Shown in pieces: positions 25,614-37,206 of a stretch of DNA of 64,000 bases. Both the position numbers and the translations under genes were made by a program. The DNA is from Pseudorhodoferax sp. Leaf267 (GTDB taxonomy: Bacteria; Pseudomonadota; Gammaproteobacteria; Burkholderiales; Burkholderiaceae_C), in contig NZ_LMMV01000001.1 of assembly GCF_001422405.1 (NCBI RefSeq), positions 497,275 through 561,274 of the forward strand. The letters are read 5' to 3'. Below the pieces are notes generated by a model that was given only the letters and a program-made list of their open reading frames with translations, searched no databases and had not been told where the DNA came from. Within the stretch, counting starts at the first letter, position 1. Every line of letters begins with the position of its first letter.

Positions 25614-27932
25614 TCAGAACTTGACGCCGACGGTCAGCTTGGCAGTGCGCGCTTCGCCTGGCGTGTAGAAGCCAGGGTAGAGCTGGTCGCCGTAGACCTT
25701 GTTGGTCAGGTTGCTGACGTTGATCTGTGCGTACACGTTGTCGTTGAACAAATACTCGACCATGGCATCGTAAGCCACGTATCCCGGCGCGGCTGCCGTG
25801 GTGGACGCCGCACCGGTGGTGCCCTGCAGGGGCCGGTTCTTGGCTGCGCCACGGGCGCCGCCGGCCACGCGGAACTTCGGGGTCAACTGGTAGCTGATCC
25901 AGGTCGCGCCGCTGTGTTTGGGTGTCAGGCCGACGGGCGATCCCACGATGCCGGCTGCCACCGCCGTGCCGACCTTGTCGATCTTGGCTTCATGGGTGTA
26001 GGCATACGACATGTAGACCTCGAGCGCGGGCGTGATCTTGCCCACCACGTCCAGTTCCACGCCTTGCGAGTGGCGCTGGCCGGACAGCACGGGGAATGTG
26101 CCGGCGAAGTCGGAGTCGGTGGTGCGCTCGTTGTACTTCGTGGTGCGGAACAGTGCGCCCCGTGTCGACAGCTGGCCGTCCAGCCAGTCGAGCTTGGCGC
26201 CGATCTCGATATTGCGGCTCTTCTCGGCCGGGACGTCGGCGATCTGCTGCGTCGTGTACTGGTAGGTGTCTGCCGAGGTGTTGAACGAGGTGCCGTAGGA
26301 GACGTGGTAGGACTGCGTGGCAGAAGGCTGGAACAGCACCCCGAAGCGCGAACTCCACAGGGACGAGTACGACAGGCTGCTGGAGGTCGTCACCGCGGCC
26401 GCGCTGATGCTGTTCATGTCGGCCTTGAAGCTGTCGTAGCGCAGACCGCCGAGCAGCTTCCACTGGGGCGTGAGGCTCATCACGTCCTGGACATAGGCGC
26501 CATACGCGCGGCCGGCGTAGTCGCTGCCTTGGCGGTAGACGGGGCTGACGGCGAGCTGTGTGCCGTTGTCCGGGGTGTTGACCGCCGTGCCGCCCTTGTT
26601 GAAATTGGTGCCAGGCAGGCCGTTGCCGGTGACCGCGACGAAGCGGTCGGCCGATTCGCGCGCCATGTCGAAGCCGGTCAACAGCTCGTTCTTGAGGCCG
26701 AGCCAGTTGAACGTGTTGCTGTAGTCGCTCTGCAGGTAGGTGCCGCGGATCTTGTCCTTGCGCGGCGCCAGGCCGCTGCGCGTCATGGCGGTCTGGTCGG
26801 TCAGTGTGGCGGCAGTGACCGCGGGCGTGCCCGCGGGGCAGGTTCCGGTGGCCGTCAGCGCGACGCCGCAGTAGCCGGCCGTCGTGTTCCAGCTGGCGCG
26901 GTTGAAGACGCCGCTGCGCAGTTGCGTGCGCAGCTGGCCGCCGCCGTTGCCGAAGCGGTGGGTCCACGAGGCCGCACCGTAGGTGGCCTCACCGCGCAGG
27001 TAGTCGCTGTCGGTGCCGTAGAAATTGCGCGCCGAAATTCCTTCGGCAACACCGCCGGACAGGTAGCGCAGCGAAGACATGGGCACGTTGTCCACGTTCA
27101 GATAGAACAGGCCGACGGAGAACTCATCGGCCGTGCCGATGCCCCATCGGTACGTGGGCGCGATGCCTTCCTTGTCGATCTCGGCCCCGAAGTTGCTGGC
27201 CTTTTGCTTCATGACGTTCACACGCAGGGCCGCGTTCTCGCCGACGATGGCATTGAAGTCGCCGGTCACCCGCACGTTGCCGCCAGTGCCCACGGTGGTG
27301 ACGACCTCCTGCTCGGTGATGAGCTTGGGCTGTTTGGTCACCTGGTTGATGACGCCGCCGGTGGACCCGCGGCCAAACAGCATGGACGCCGAACCGCGCA
27401 ACACCTCGATGCGGTCGTAGTTGAAACTGTCGCGGTCGTATTGCGACGGGTCCTTCATGCCGTCGATCAACAGATCGCCCGTGGTGGCCACGGGAAAGCC
27501 GCGCATGCGGATGTCCTGGTCGGTGCCGTTTTCGGTGGCGGCGAAGGTGATGCCGGCGGTGTAGTGCAAGGCCTGGCGCAAGGTGTCCAGTTTGGCATCG
27601 TCGATCAGCCTTTCGGTCATCACGGTCAGCGATTGCGGGATGTCGCGGATGTCCTGCTGCCCTTTGCCGATGGTGGACTTGTTGGTCTGCAGCGTTTCCT
27701 TGGCGTTCTCTTCGGCTTGCGCACGAACCTTCACCTCGGGCAGCGTGGCAGCAGCGGTCGGTGGCGCGGGCGGTGTGGGGGCGGTCTGTGCGCTTGCCGC
27801 ACAGGAGGCCATGACGAGCCCGAAGCCCGCAGCAATGGCGCCCAGGGGCAGCATGGCGCTGGCAGGTGCAGGGGTTTCGGGTCGGTCGGCACCGTTCGGT
27901 TGTGCGGATGGTGTGGCAAGGCGCGAAGGCAT
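25614..27932 (-). CDS. TonB-dependent catecholate-type siderophore receptor
   Basis: A 772-residue outer-membrane receptor. The N-terminus has a signal-like stretch ([22 protein letters not shown]), a TonB-box-like EVKVRA, and the plug, with [14 protein letters not shown] and [18 protein letters not shown] and the conserved [23 protein letters not shown]. The beta-barrel ends with the C-terminal Phe (LTVGVKF). It is close to the Fiu/PiuA group that takes up monomeric catechols. The ATG at 27932 is chosen for CTGGAG five bases upstream; a TTG at 27956 is the alternative. The pairing with PiuC and a Fur-box-like site supports iron regulation. Confidence 0.92.
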   Translation of the reverse strand: MPSRLATPSAQPNGADRPETPAPASAMLPLGAIAAGFGLVMASCAASAQTAPTPPAPPTAAATLPEVKVRAQAEENAKETLQTNKSTIGKGQQDIRDIPQSLTVMTERLIDDAKLDTLRQALHYTAGITFAATENGTDQDIRMRGFPVATTGDLLIDGMKDPSQYDRDSFNYDRIEVLRGSASMLFGRGSTGGVINQVTKQPKLITEQEVVTTVGTGGNVRVTGDFNAIVGENAALRVNVMKQKASNFGAEIDKEGIAPTYRWGIGTADEFSVGLFYLNVDNVPMSSLRYLSGGVAEGISARNFYGTDSDYLRGEATYGAASWTHRFGNGGGQLRTQLRSGVFNRASWNTTAGYCGVALTATGTCPAGTPAVTAATLTDQTAMTRSGLAPRKDKIRGTYLQSDYSNTFNWLGLKNELLTGFDMARESADRFVAVTGNGLPGTNFNKGGTAVNTPDNGTQLAVSPVYRQGSDYAGRAYGAYVQDVMSLTPQWKLLGGLRYDSFKADMNSISAAAVTTSSSLSYSSLWSSRFGVLFQPSATQSYHVSYGTSFNTSADTYQYTTQQIADVPAEKSRNIEIGAKLDWLDGQLSTRGALFRTTKYNERTTDSDFAGTFPVLSGQRHSQGVELDVVGKITPALEVYMSYAYTHEAKIDKVGTAVAAGIVGSPVGLTPKHSGATWISYQLTPKFRVAGGARGAAKNRPLQGTTGAASTTAAAPGYVAYDAMVEYLFNDNVYAQINVSNLTNKVYGDQLYPGFYTPGEARTAKLTVGVKF

Positions 27933-28042
27933 GGTGGCTCCAGGTGGTGGTGTCAAAAAGGTTGGCGGTACGGGCGCCGCGCGTGCGCGCCGGCACGCCT
28001 GCGCAACGGCTGCGTGTTAGATCACAGGCCGGTCGAAAAGTT

Positions 28043-28061
28043 ATTAGCAATAGTTCGCATT
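28043..28061 (-). promoter_or_regulatory. Fur-box-like operator upstream of the siderophore receptor
   Basis: On the minus strand the site reads AATGCGAACTATTGCTAAT, matching the inverted-repeat form AATGAGAATTATTCTCATT at 13 of 19 positions by hand count. It lies in an AT-rich pocket of otherwise GC-rich DNA about 110 bases ahead of the receptor start, as expected for Fur control of iron uptake. Confidence 0.5.
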
Positions 28062-28158
28062 AAGATTGTAACCAGTCCATGGGAGAGAACGGCGCTCGGC
28101 GCAGTGATCTGTGACGTCCATGAGACAGGTGGCCGCGAGAGGCCCGGCCGGAAAAGCC

Positions 28159-28186
28159 TTGATTCGTTCGGGCACCCCTGCATAAT
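28159..28186 (+). promoter_or_regulatory. Sigma70-like promoter of imuA-imuB-dnaE2
   Basis: TTGATT (28159-28164) and CATAAT (28181-28186) are separated by 16 bases. The -10 element is directly followed by the LexA box, so a bound repressor would block polymerase. Confidence 0.6.
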
Positions 28187-28187
28187 G

Positions 28188-28203
28188 CTGTTCAAATATC
28201 CAG
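28188..28203 (+). promoter_or_regulatory. LexA (SOS) box controlling imuA-imuB-dnaE2
   Basis: CTGTTCAAATATCCAG is an exact CTG-N10-CAG LexA motif with an AT-rich centre. It ends six bases before the imuA start codon and abuts the -10 element. Position and sequence agree with damage-inducible control of this cassette in other proteobacteria. Confidence 0.85.
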
Positions 28204-28209
28204 TGTTTT

Positions 28210-28944
28210 ATGCCAGCCCGCCACCATCTCACCGACACCAGCGTCTTGCCCGAGCGGCCCGACGTCTGGCGCGGCGACGCGCTGGGCCGGGCCGGGGCGG
28301 CTGTGCTGCCCAGCGGCCATGCGACGCTGGACGCCGAGCTGCCTGGTGGCGGCTGGCCCGCGGCGGGCCTCACCGAGCTGCTGCAAACGCGCGCGGCCTG
28401 CCACGACTGGCGCGTGCTGATGCCGGCCCTTGCGCGCCTGGCCGGGCAGGCCGGTGGCCCGGTGGTGCTGGTCGGCGGGCCCGACGGCCTGCAGCCCTTC
28501 GCGCCCGCGCTGGCGGCCCAGGGCCTGGCGCCGTCGCAGCTGCTGTGGGTGCAGGCGCTCGACGCCAAGGCGCGGCTGTGGGCCGCCGAGCAGGCGCTGC
28601 GCTGCGCCGACGTGCCGGCCGTGCTGGCCTGGCTGCCGCAGGCGCGGCCCGAGTTGCTGCGCCGGCTGCACCTGATCGCCATCGACCACGGCCGGCCGCT
28701 GTTCGCGTTCCGCCCGGCGGCCGTGCAGCAGGAAGGCTCGCCCGCGCCGCTGCGGCTGCTGCTGGACGGCAGCGATGCGCTGCAGGTGCAGGTCTTCAAA
28801 CGCCGCGGCCCGCCCATGGCCGCACCGCTCGCGCTGGCTGCCCATGCGCAGCCGCTGGCCGCGCTGGCCCAGCGCCGCGCGCAGCGCCTGCCGGCTGCAG
28901 CGCAGGACGCCCCGCATGTGCTGGATCGCGCTGTCACCGCCTGA
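28210..28944 (+). CDS. imuA: ImuA, SulA/RecA-like accessory factor of mutagenic repair
   Basis: A 244-residue protein of the ImuA family (RecA-fold remnant) that works with ImuB and DnaE2 in SOS-induced translesion synthesis. The family N-terminus is seen as VWRGDALGR and LPSGHATLDAELPGGGWPAAGLTELL, followed by PVVLVGGPDGLQPFAPALAAQGL and LLWVQALDAKARLWAAEQAL. There is no intact Walker A, as expected for ImuA. The ATG at 28210 lies six bases after the LexA box, so the leader is very short. imuB begins 29 bases before its end, indicating coupling. Confidence 0.9.
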   Translation: MPARHHLTDTSVLPERPDVWRGDALGRAGAAVLPSGHATLDAELPGGGWPAAGLTELLQTRAACHDWRVLMPALARLAGQAGGPVVLVGGPDGLQPFAPALAAQGLAPSQLLWVQALDAKARLWAAEQALRCADVPAVLAWLPQARPELLRRLHLIAIDHGRPLFAFRPAAVQQEGSPAPLRLLLDGSDALQVQVFKRRGPPMAAPLALAAHAQPLAALAQRRAQRLPAAAQDAPHVLDRAVTA

Positions 28945-30191
28945 GGACCAGCAGGCCGCCTGGTGCTGGCAGGCCCTGCAGTTCACGCCGCGCGTGGCGC
29001 TGGAGCAGGGCTGCGTGCTGCTCGATGTGTCGGTCTCGCTGCGCCTGTGGGGCGGGCTGCGCGCGCTGCTGGCGCAATTGCTGCGCCCCGCGCTGCTGCC
29101 GGACTGCCAGGCCTGGGCCCAGGCGCCCACGGCACGCGTGGCGCTGGCGCTGCTGCGGCTCAAGCTGGGCGAGCGGCCACGGCCGGCGCGCGTGCCCGAC
29201 GGCCTGCCGCTGGACACCCTGGCCGCTGCCCAGGGCGCGCTGGCCGTGCTCGAGCGCGTCGGCTGCCGCGACTGGGGCAGCCTGCGCGCGCTGCCGCGGG
29301 CCGGCGTGGCGCGGCGCTTCGGGGCGGCGCTGCTGGACGCGCTGGACATGGCCTACGGCGATCGCCCCGAGGCCTTCACCTGGTGCCAGCTGCCCCCCGT
29401 GTTCGACCAGAACCTGGAGCTGCCGGCCCTGGCCGACAACGCCCCCGAACTCATGTGGACCGCCCAGCGCCTGCTGGGTGCGCTGCAGGCCTGGCTGCGC
29501 GCCGGCCAGCGCGGCGTGGTGGCACTGGAACTGCAGTGGACCTACGACCTGCGCCGCATGGACGGCGTGCTGCTGCCGCCCACCGCCAGCCTGCCCGTGC
29601 GCACCAGCCAGGCCACGCAGGACATGGCGCACATCCGCCGCCTGCTCGCCGAGCAACTGGAGCGCACTCCGCTGGCCGCCCCGGCCAACCACCTGCGGTT
29701 GCGCACCCTGCAGACCGAGGTGCTGGCCGGCCGCAACGCCAGCCTGCTGCCCGAAGACCAGGCCAAGGGCGAGCGCCTGCACGAACTTGTCGAGCGCCTG
29801 GGCGCGCGGCTGGGCGCCGACCGCGTGCTGGTGCCGCGCCTCGTGGCCGACCACCGGCCCGAATGCATGCAGCGCTGGGTGCCGGCGCATGCGGCCGGTG
29901 CGGCTGCCGCGCCCACGCTGCCCGCGGACGCCGCACTGCAGCCGGCCTGGCTGCTGCGCGAGCCGCTGCCGCTGGCCATGCAGGCCGGCCAGCCCGTGTT
30001 CCACGGCCGCCTGCAGCTGCTGGCCCGCCCGCAGCGCCTGGACGGCGCCGGCTGGTGGGACCTGGCCGCGCCCAAGCCCGCCTCGCGCGACTACCGGCTG
30101 GCCTTCAGCGAAGGCTGGGGCCTGCTCTGGCTCTACCAGGAGCTGCCCCGCAACGGGCAGGGCGAGCCGCGCTGGTTCCTGCAGGGTGCCT

Positions 30192-30199
<8 letters not shown>
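28916..30199 (+). CDS. imuB: ImuB, catalytically inactive Y-family polymerase homolog
   Basis: A 427-residue DinB-like protein of the ImuB family, the bridge between the beta-clamp and the DnaE2 polymerase. The start MCWIALSPP and the core WCWQALQFTPRVALEQG and LLDVSVSLRLWGG match the family. The little-finger region holds TYDLRRMDGVLLPP and HLRLRTLQTE, and the C-terminus has the ImuB-type DYRLAFSEGWGLLWLYQEL. The usual DED metal residues of Y-family polymerases are not seen, in line with a non-catalytic role. The ATG at 28916 overlaps imuA, and the stop overlaps the dnaE2 start. Confidence 0.9.
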
Positions 30200-33503
<3,304 letters not shown>

Positions 33504-33527
33504 AGGACGGCCAAATTCTGGCCGCTC

Positions 33528-33548
33528 CGCGCGCTTAAGATGCGCGCG
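33528..33548 (+). terminator. Hairpin after dnaE2
   Basis: CGCGCGC (33528-33534), loop TTAAGAT, GCGCGCG (33542-33548): a perfect 7-bp stem 25 bases past the dnaE2 stop. A smaller GGCCA/TGGCC stem precedes it (33509-33523). No U-run follows, so termination is inferred from position only. Confidence 0.45.
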
Positions 33549-33628
33549 TCCTACAACAATAACTGTTTCATCAAGACGATCGCAGGGGTACTGCCTTTTG
33601 CGTTTGTTGTTGCCCTCATCCCGCTTCC

Positions 33629-34516
33629 ATGTCGCCGCCGCCCCAGCTGAACCTGATCGACGAACTCGTGTTCAGCGTCGTCCGCATCGAATGCGAGACG
33701 CCGCAGGGCGTGCGCTGCGGCACCGGCTTCTTCTTCGCGTTCCTGCTCGAGGACGGCAAGCGCAGCCCCTGCCTGGTCACGAGCCGCCATGTGGTGGAGG
33801 GCGCCACGCACGGCCGCTTCTACCTGGCGTTGAAGGACGAGGAGGGCCGCATCCTGCGCAACCAGGACCTGGAATTCAAGGTGCCGCATTTCGAGGAGCG
33901 CTGCCACCCGCACCCCGACCCTTCGGTCGACCTGGTGGTGTTCTTCGTGGGCGCGATCCTGCAGACCATGAAGAACCAGGGCCACAAGTTCCACATCACC
34001 TACCTGTCGCGCAGCAGCCTGATGGAAGAGGACGAGATCGCCAGCCTGTCCATCCTCGAAAACATCGTGCTAGCCGGCTACCCCATCGGCTTGTGGGACC
34101 GGCGGCACAGCCAGCCCGTGCTGCGCCGCGGCATCACCGCCACGCACCCGGCACTGCCGTACAACGGCGCTCCAGAATTCCTGATCGACGCGCCCTGCGC
34201 CGCCGGCCTGGGCGGCGCGCCAATCTTCGTGCGCCGCGGGCAGCCGGTCGAAGAGCCCGCCGCCACGTCCAGCCTGGGCCTGCTCGGCCCCGTGCCCACG
34301 CATTCGCGGCGCATGGCCTTGCTCGGCATCCTGTGCGCGGGCCAGCACTGGGCCGTGGACGGCATGCCGATCCGCGAAAACATCGCCACCAGCCCGCACG
34401 CCGACCACGCCGCGCTCGCGCGGCAGAACCAGGTGCAGCTGGGCTATGCGCTGAACACCAGCAAGCTGCTGGATTTCGAGCTCATCGTGCGGGCGATGGT
34501 GCGCGGCAGCCGCTAG
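33629..34516 (+). CDS. Trypsin-fold protein lacking the catalytic serine
   Basis: A 295-residue S1-type double-barrel protein without signal peptide, so cytosolic. It carries GTGFFFAF, the His of SRHVVEG (His54) and the Asp of SVDLVVFF (Asp101). Where related trypsin-like proteins have GSSGSP after the EFLID strand, this one reads GLGGAP, so the nucleophile position is Gly195. The protein therefore probably binds rather than cleaves, or has lost function while its frame survives. Such stand-alone cytosolic trypsin folds are sometimes effectors of conflict systems, but nothing beside it confirms that. It lies 125 bases downstream of dnaE2 with no clear Shine-Dalgarno. Confidence 0.65.
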   Translation: MSPPPQLNLIDELVFSVVRIECETPQGVRCGTGFFFAFLLEDGKRSPCLVTSRHVVEGATHGRFYLALKDEEGRILRNQDLEFKVPHFEERCHPHPDPSVDLVVFFVGAILQTMKNQGHKFHITYLSRSSLMEEDEIASLSILENIVLAGYPIGLWDRRHSQPVLRRGITATHPALPYNGAPEFLIDAPCAAGLGGAPIFVRRGQPVEEPAATSSLGLLGPVPTHSRRMALLGILCAGQHWAVDGMPIRENIATSPHADHAALARQNQVQLGYALNTSKLLDFELIVRAMVRGSR

Positions 34517-34544
34517 CCAACCACCTTTTGGGCAGCCTCGCCGC

Positions 34545-35288
34545 TCAGGCCGGGTCGCGCACGTCGGCCACCGGGTTGGCGCCGAAGTTCGGCCGGGCCA
34601 GGTAGGCCAGCACGCGGGTTGCGGCCTCGTCGGGCGAGGTCAGTTGCCCGCTGCTGTGCAGCTGCGCGAAGTTGCCCTGGTCCGGGAAGCTGCCGCGGTC
34701 GGCGCTGCGCAGTTGCTGCTGCATCTCGGTGTCGATCACGCCAGGCGCGAGCGAACAGACCTTGGCGCCGTTCGGCCGGGCCGCCTCGTCCAGCGCCAGG
34801 CAGCGCGTGAAGTGGTCCATGCCGGCCTTGGCCGCGCAGTAGCCGGCCTGCGCCGCCATCGCGCGCCGGCCCAGGCCCGACGAGATGTTCAGCACGCGCC
34901 GCTGGCCCGGCCAACGCGTGGTGGCGCCCAGGAACGCGGCCGTGAGCTGCATCGGCGCCTCCAGCCCCACGCGCAGCGCATGGGCCAGGTCGGCCGGGTC
35001 GGCGGCGGACAGCGGCACCAGCGCCGGGATCACGCCCGCGTTGTTGATCAGCGTGGCGCTGGCCCACTGCGCTGCGTCCTGCTGCGCCAGCCAGTCGGCG
35101 AGACGCGCAGCCACGCGGCCGCCGTCGGCCAGGTCGGCCTGCCATTGCGTGCAGCCGGCCACGGCCAGCTCGGCATTGGCCTGGCGCGAGATGCACAGCA
35201 GCTGCTGGCCTTCGCGCAGCAGTTGCCGGGCCAGGCCCAGGCCCATGCCGCGCGAGGCGCCGGTGAGGATGGTGAGGTGTTGCGTCAT
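34545..35288 (-). CDS. Short-chain dehydrogenase/reductase (SDR), sepiapterin-reductase-like
   Basis: A 247-residue classical SDR. The cofactor loop is TGASRGMGLGLA, the NNAG motif is LINNAGV, and the catalytic set is Ser in LNISSGLG with Tyr and Lys in GYCAAKAG. The C-terminal APGVIDTEMQQQL is typical. The overall pattern is nearest to the sepiapterin reductase/YueD-like group using NADPH, but the substrate is unknown. It begins 16 bases after the LysR stop on the same strand, so it is probably co-transcribed with the regulator. The ATG at 35288 is preferred over one 36 bases upstream that overlaps the LysR gene. Confidence 0.85.
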   Translation of the reverse strand: MTQHLTILTGASRGMGLGLARQLLREGQQLLCISRQANAELAVAGCTQWQADLADGGRVAARLADWLAQQDAAQWASATLINNAGVIPALVPLSAADPADLAHALRVGLEAPMQLTAAFLGATTRWPGQRRVLNISSGLGRRAMAAQAGYCAAKAGMDHFTRCLALDEAARPNGAKVCSLAPGVIDTEMQQQLRSADRGSFPDQGNFAQLHSSGQLTSPDEAATRVLAYLARPNFGANPVADVRDPA

Positions 35289-35304
35289 GGTGGGAAGTCT
35301 CGCT

Positions 35305-36213
35305 TCAGTGGTTTGCATTCGCCGTTTCGGCCGTGGCCAGCAGATGTTGCACGAACAGCCGCGCCGCCGGCGCCAGCGCCGTCTCGTCGCGCAGCGCCAG
35401 CACCAGCGCGCGCGCCGCGAACGCATCGGTCAGCGCCACGCGCTGCACCCCCGCCGCGCGGGCACAACGCTGCGCCACGGCGCGCGGCACGATGCCCACG
35501 CCGATGCCTTGGCCGACCAGGCGGCACACGGCCTCGAAGCTGCGCAGCCGCACGCGGTAGGCCAGGCGCTTGCCCAGGCGCCGCGCGTGCTGCGCCAGGT
35601 GGGCGTGGATGGCGCTGTGCTCGGCCATGCCGACCAGCGGCGCGCCAGCCACTTCGGCCAGGCCGATGCCATCGCGGCCGGCCCAGGCATGGCCGCGCGG
35701 CACCACCAGCACCAGCGGGTCGTCGCGCAAGGGGTGGACCACCAGGCCGGCCAGGTCCGCCGCGTTCGACAGCAAGCCGATGTCGCACAGGTCCTCGCGC
35801 AGCGCATGGGCGATGTCCTCGCTGGGGCGCTCCTCCAGGTCGACCGAGATGCCGGGCTGCGCTGCCAGGAAGCGGGCCAGCACCTGCGGCAGGTGTTCCG
35901 ACAGCGCCGAGGTGTTGCACAGCACGCGCACCTGGCCCTGCAGGCCGGCACCGTAGGCCCCCAGGTCGGCCTGCAGATGGTCGATCTGCAGCAGCACCTG
36001 GCGTGCATGGTGCAGCAGGCTGCGCCCCGCGGGCGTGGGCTGTACGCCGCGCGCCGCGCGCAGCAGCAGCGGCGTGCCCAGCGAATCTTCCATGGCGCGG
36101 ATGCGCTCGCTGGCCGAAGCCAGCGTCATGTGGCTTTGCGCGGCACCGCCGGTGATGGTGCCGGCCGCGTGCACGTGCACGAACAGCCGCAGGTCGGTGA
36201 GGTCCAAGCGCAT
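35305..36213 (-). CDS. LysR-family transcriptional regulator
   Basis: A 302-residue LysR regulator. The winged helix covers residues 1-60 (DLRLFVHVHAAGTITGGAAQSHMTLASAS as a broken family pattern, then ERIRAMEDSLGTPLLLRAARG). The effector domain runs from about 90, with GQVRVLCN and the C-terminal GQGIGVGIVPRAVA. It precedes the SDR gene on the same strand and is divergent from the TauE/SafE exporter across 119 bases. Its target could be either neighbour. Confidence 0.9.
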   Translation of the reverse strand: MRLDLTDLRLFVHVHAAGTITGGAAQSHMTLASASERIRAMEDSLGTPLLLRAARGVQPTPAGRSLLHHARQVLLQIDHLQADLGAYGAGLQGQVRVLCNTSALSEHLPQVLARFLAAQPGISVDLEERPSEDIAHALREDLCDIGLLSNAADLAGLVVHPLRDDPLVLVVPRGHAWAGRDGIGLAEVAGAPLVGMAEHSAIHAHLAQHARRLGKRLAYRVRLRSFEAVCRLVGQGIGVGIVPRAVAQRCARAAGVQRVALTDAFAARALVLALRDETALAPAARLFVQHLLATAETANANH

Positions 36214-36332
36214 GGGCGCGATGCTGCCACAGGCTCAGGCAGCGGCTGAGGCCGCGTCAGCCAATCCCGGCTGGTCGTGCAGCCGGTGCGTTTGCAGAAT
36301 CGGCCGCACCGCTACACCACCATTCCACCGAC

Positions 36333-37094
36333 ATGGCCCTGTCCGACAGCCTCGCCCAAGCCCCGCTGCTGCTGCCTGCACTGGTCACGGTCGTGTTCCT
36401 GCTGGCCGGCCTGGTCAAAGGCGTCGTCGGCATGGGCCTGCCGACCGTGGCCGTGGGCCTGCTTGCGCTGTGGATGACGCCGGCCGAGGCTGCGGCACTG
36501 CTCATCGTGCCCTCGCTCGTGACCAACGTCTGGCAAATGCAGCCCTGGGGCCGGCTGGGCGCGATGCTGCGCCGTCTGTGGCCCATGCAGCTGGGCGTGG
36601 TGGCCGGCACGCTGGCGGGCGCCTGGTGGTTCGGCGCGCCGGCCGGTGCTTGGGCGCCCGTGGCGCTGGGGCTGGCGCTGATCGCCTACGCTGGCTGGAG
36701 CCTCACGGGCAAGCGCCTGACGGTCGCCCCTACCGCCGAGCGTGCCCTGGGGCCGCTGGTCGGCACGGCGACCGGCCTGGTCACCTCCGCCACCGGCGTC
36801 TTCGTGGTGCCGGCCGTGCCCTATCTGCAGGCGCTGCGCTGCACCAGCGACGGGCTGATCCAGGCCATGGGCATCTCGTTCACGGTCTCCACGCTGGCAC
36901 TGGCCGCCGGGCTGCAGATGGGCGGGGCCACGTCGGGCGCGGCCTGGGCGCTGTCGCTGTGGATGCTGCTGCCAGCGCTGACCGGCATGGCGCTGGGCGC
37001 GGCCCTGCGCAAGCGGCTGTCGCCAGCGGCCTTTCGCCAGTGCTTCATGGTGGGGCTGCTGCTGCTGGGGGCGTACATGGTGGTGCTGGCGTGA
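36333..37094 (+). CDS. TauE/SafE-family anion exporter
   Basis: A 253-residue inner-membrane protein with about eight hydrophobic segments. The first repeat holds LLAGLVKGVVGMGLPTVAVGLL and the second SATGVFVVPAVPYLQAL, the two halves of the TauE/SafE fold. Family members export sulfite, sulfoacetate and similar anions. It lies opposite a LysR gene and far from the sulfonate importer at 2791-6509, so a functional link is only possible. An in-frame ATG near a CCGAC leader at 36333 fits the hydrophobic start. Confidence 0.87.
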   Translation: MALSDSLAQAPLLLPALVTVVFLLAGLVKGVVGMGLPTVAVGLLALWMTPAEAAALLIVPSLVTNVWQMQPWGRLGAMLRRLWPMQLGVVAGTLAGAWWFGAPAGAWAPVALGLALIAYAGWSLTGKRLTVAPTAERALGPLVGTATGLVTSATGVFVVPAVPYLQALRCTSDGLIQAMGISFTVSTLALAAGLQMGGATSGAAWALSLWMLLPALTGMALGAALRKRLSPAAFRQCFMVGLLLLGAYMVVLA

Positions 37095-37206
37095 CGCCGC
37101 GTCGTAAAGCGCGCGCCCTTGCGGCATTCAATGGGCGCCCGCCCTGGCTTCGTATACCTTCGCACGGCCGTCTGGTAAGGTCGCGCCCGTTTTCGAGGGG
37201 AATGCG

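Noticed and set aside
25308-30191. Upstream extension of the dnaE2 frame across the receptor and imuAB genes
   Set aside because: The frame happens to lack stops, but it is antisense to or out of frame with well-supported genes. DnaE2 homologs begin near the ATG at 30192.
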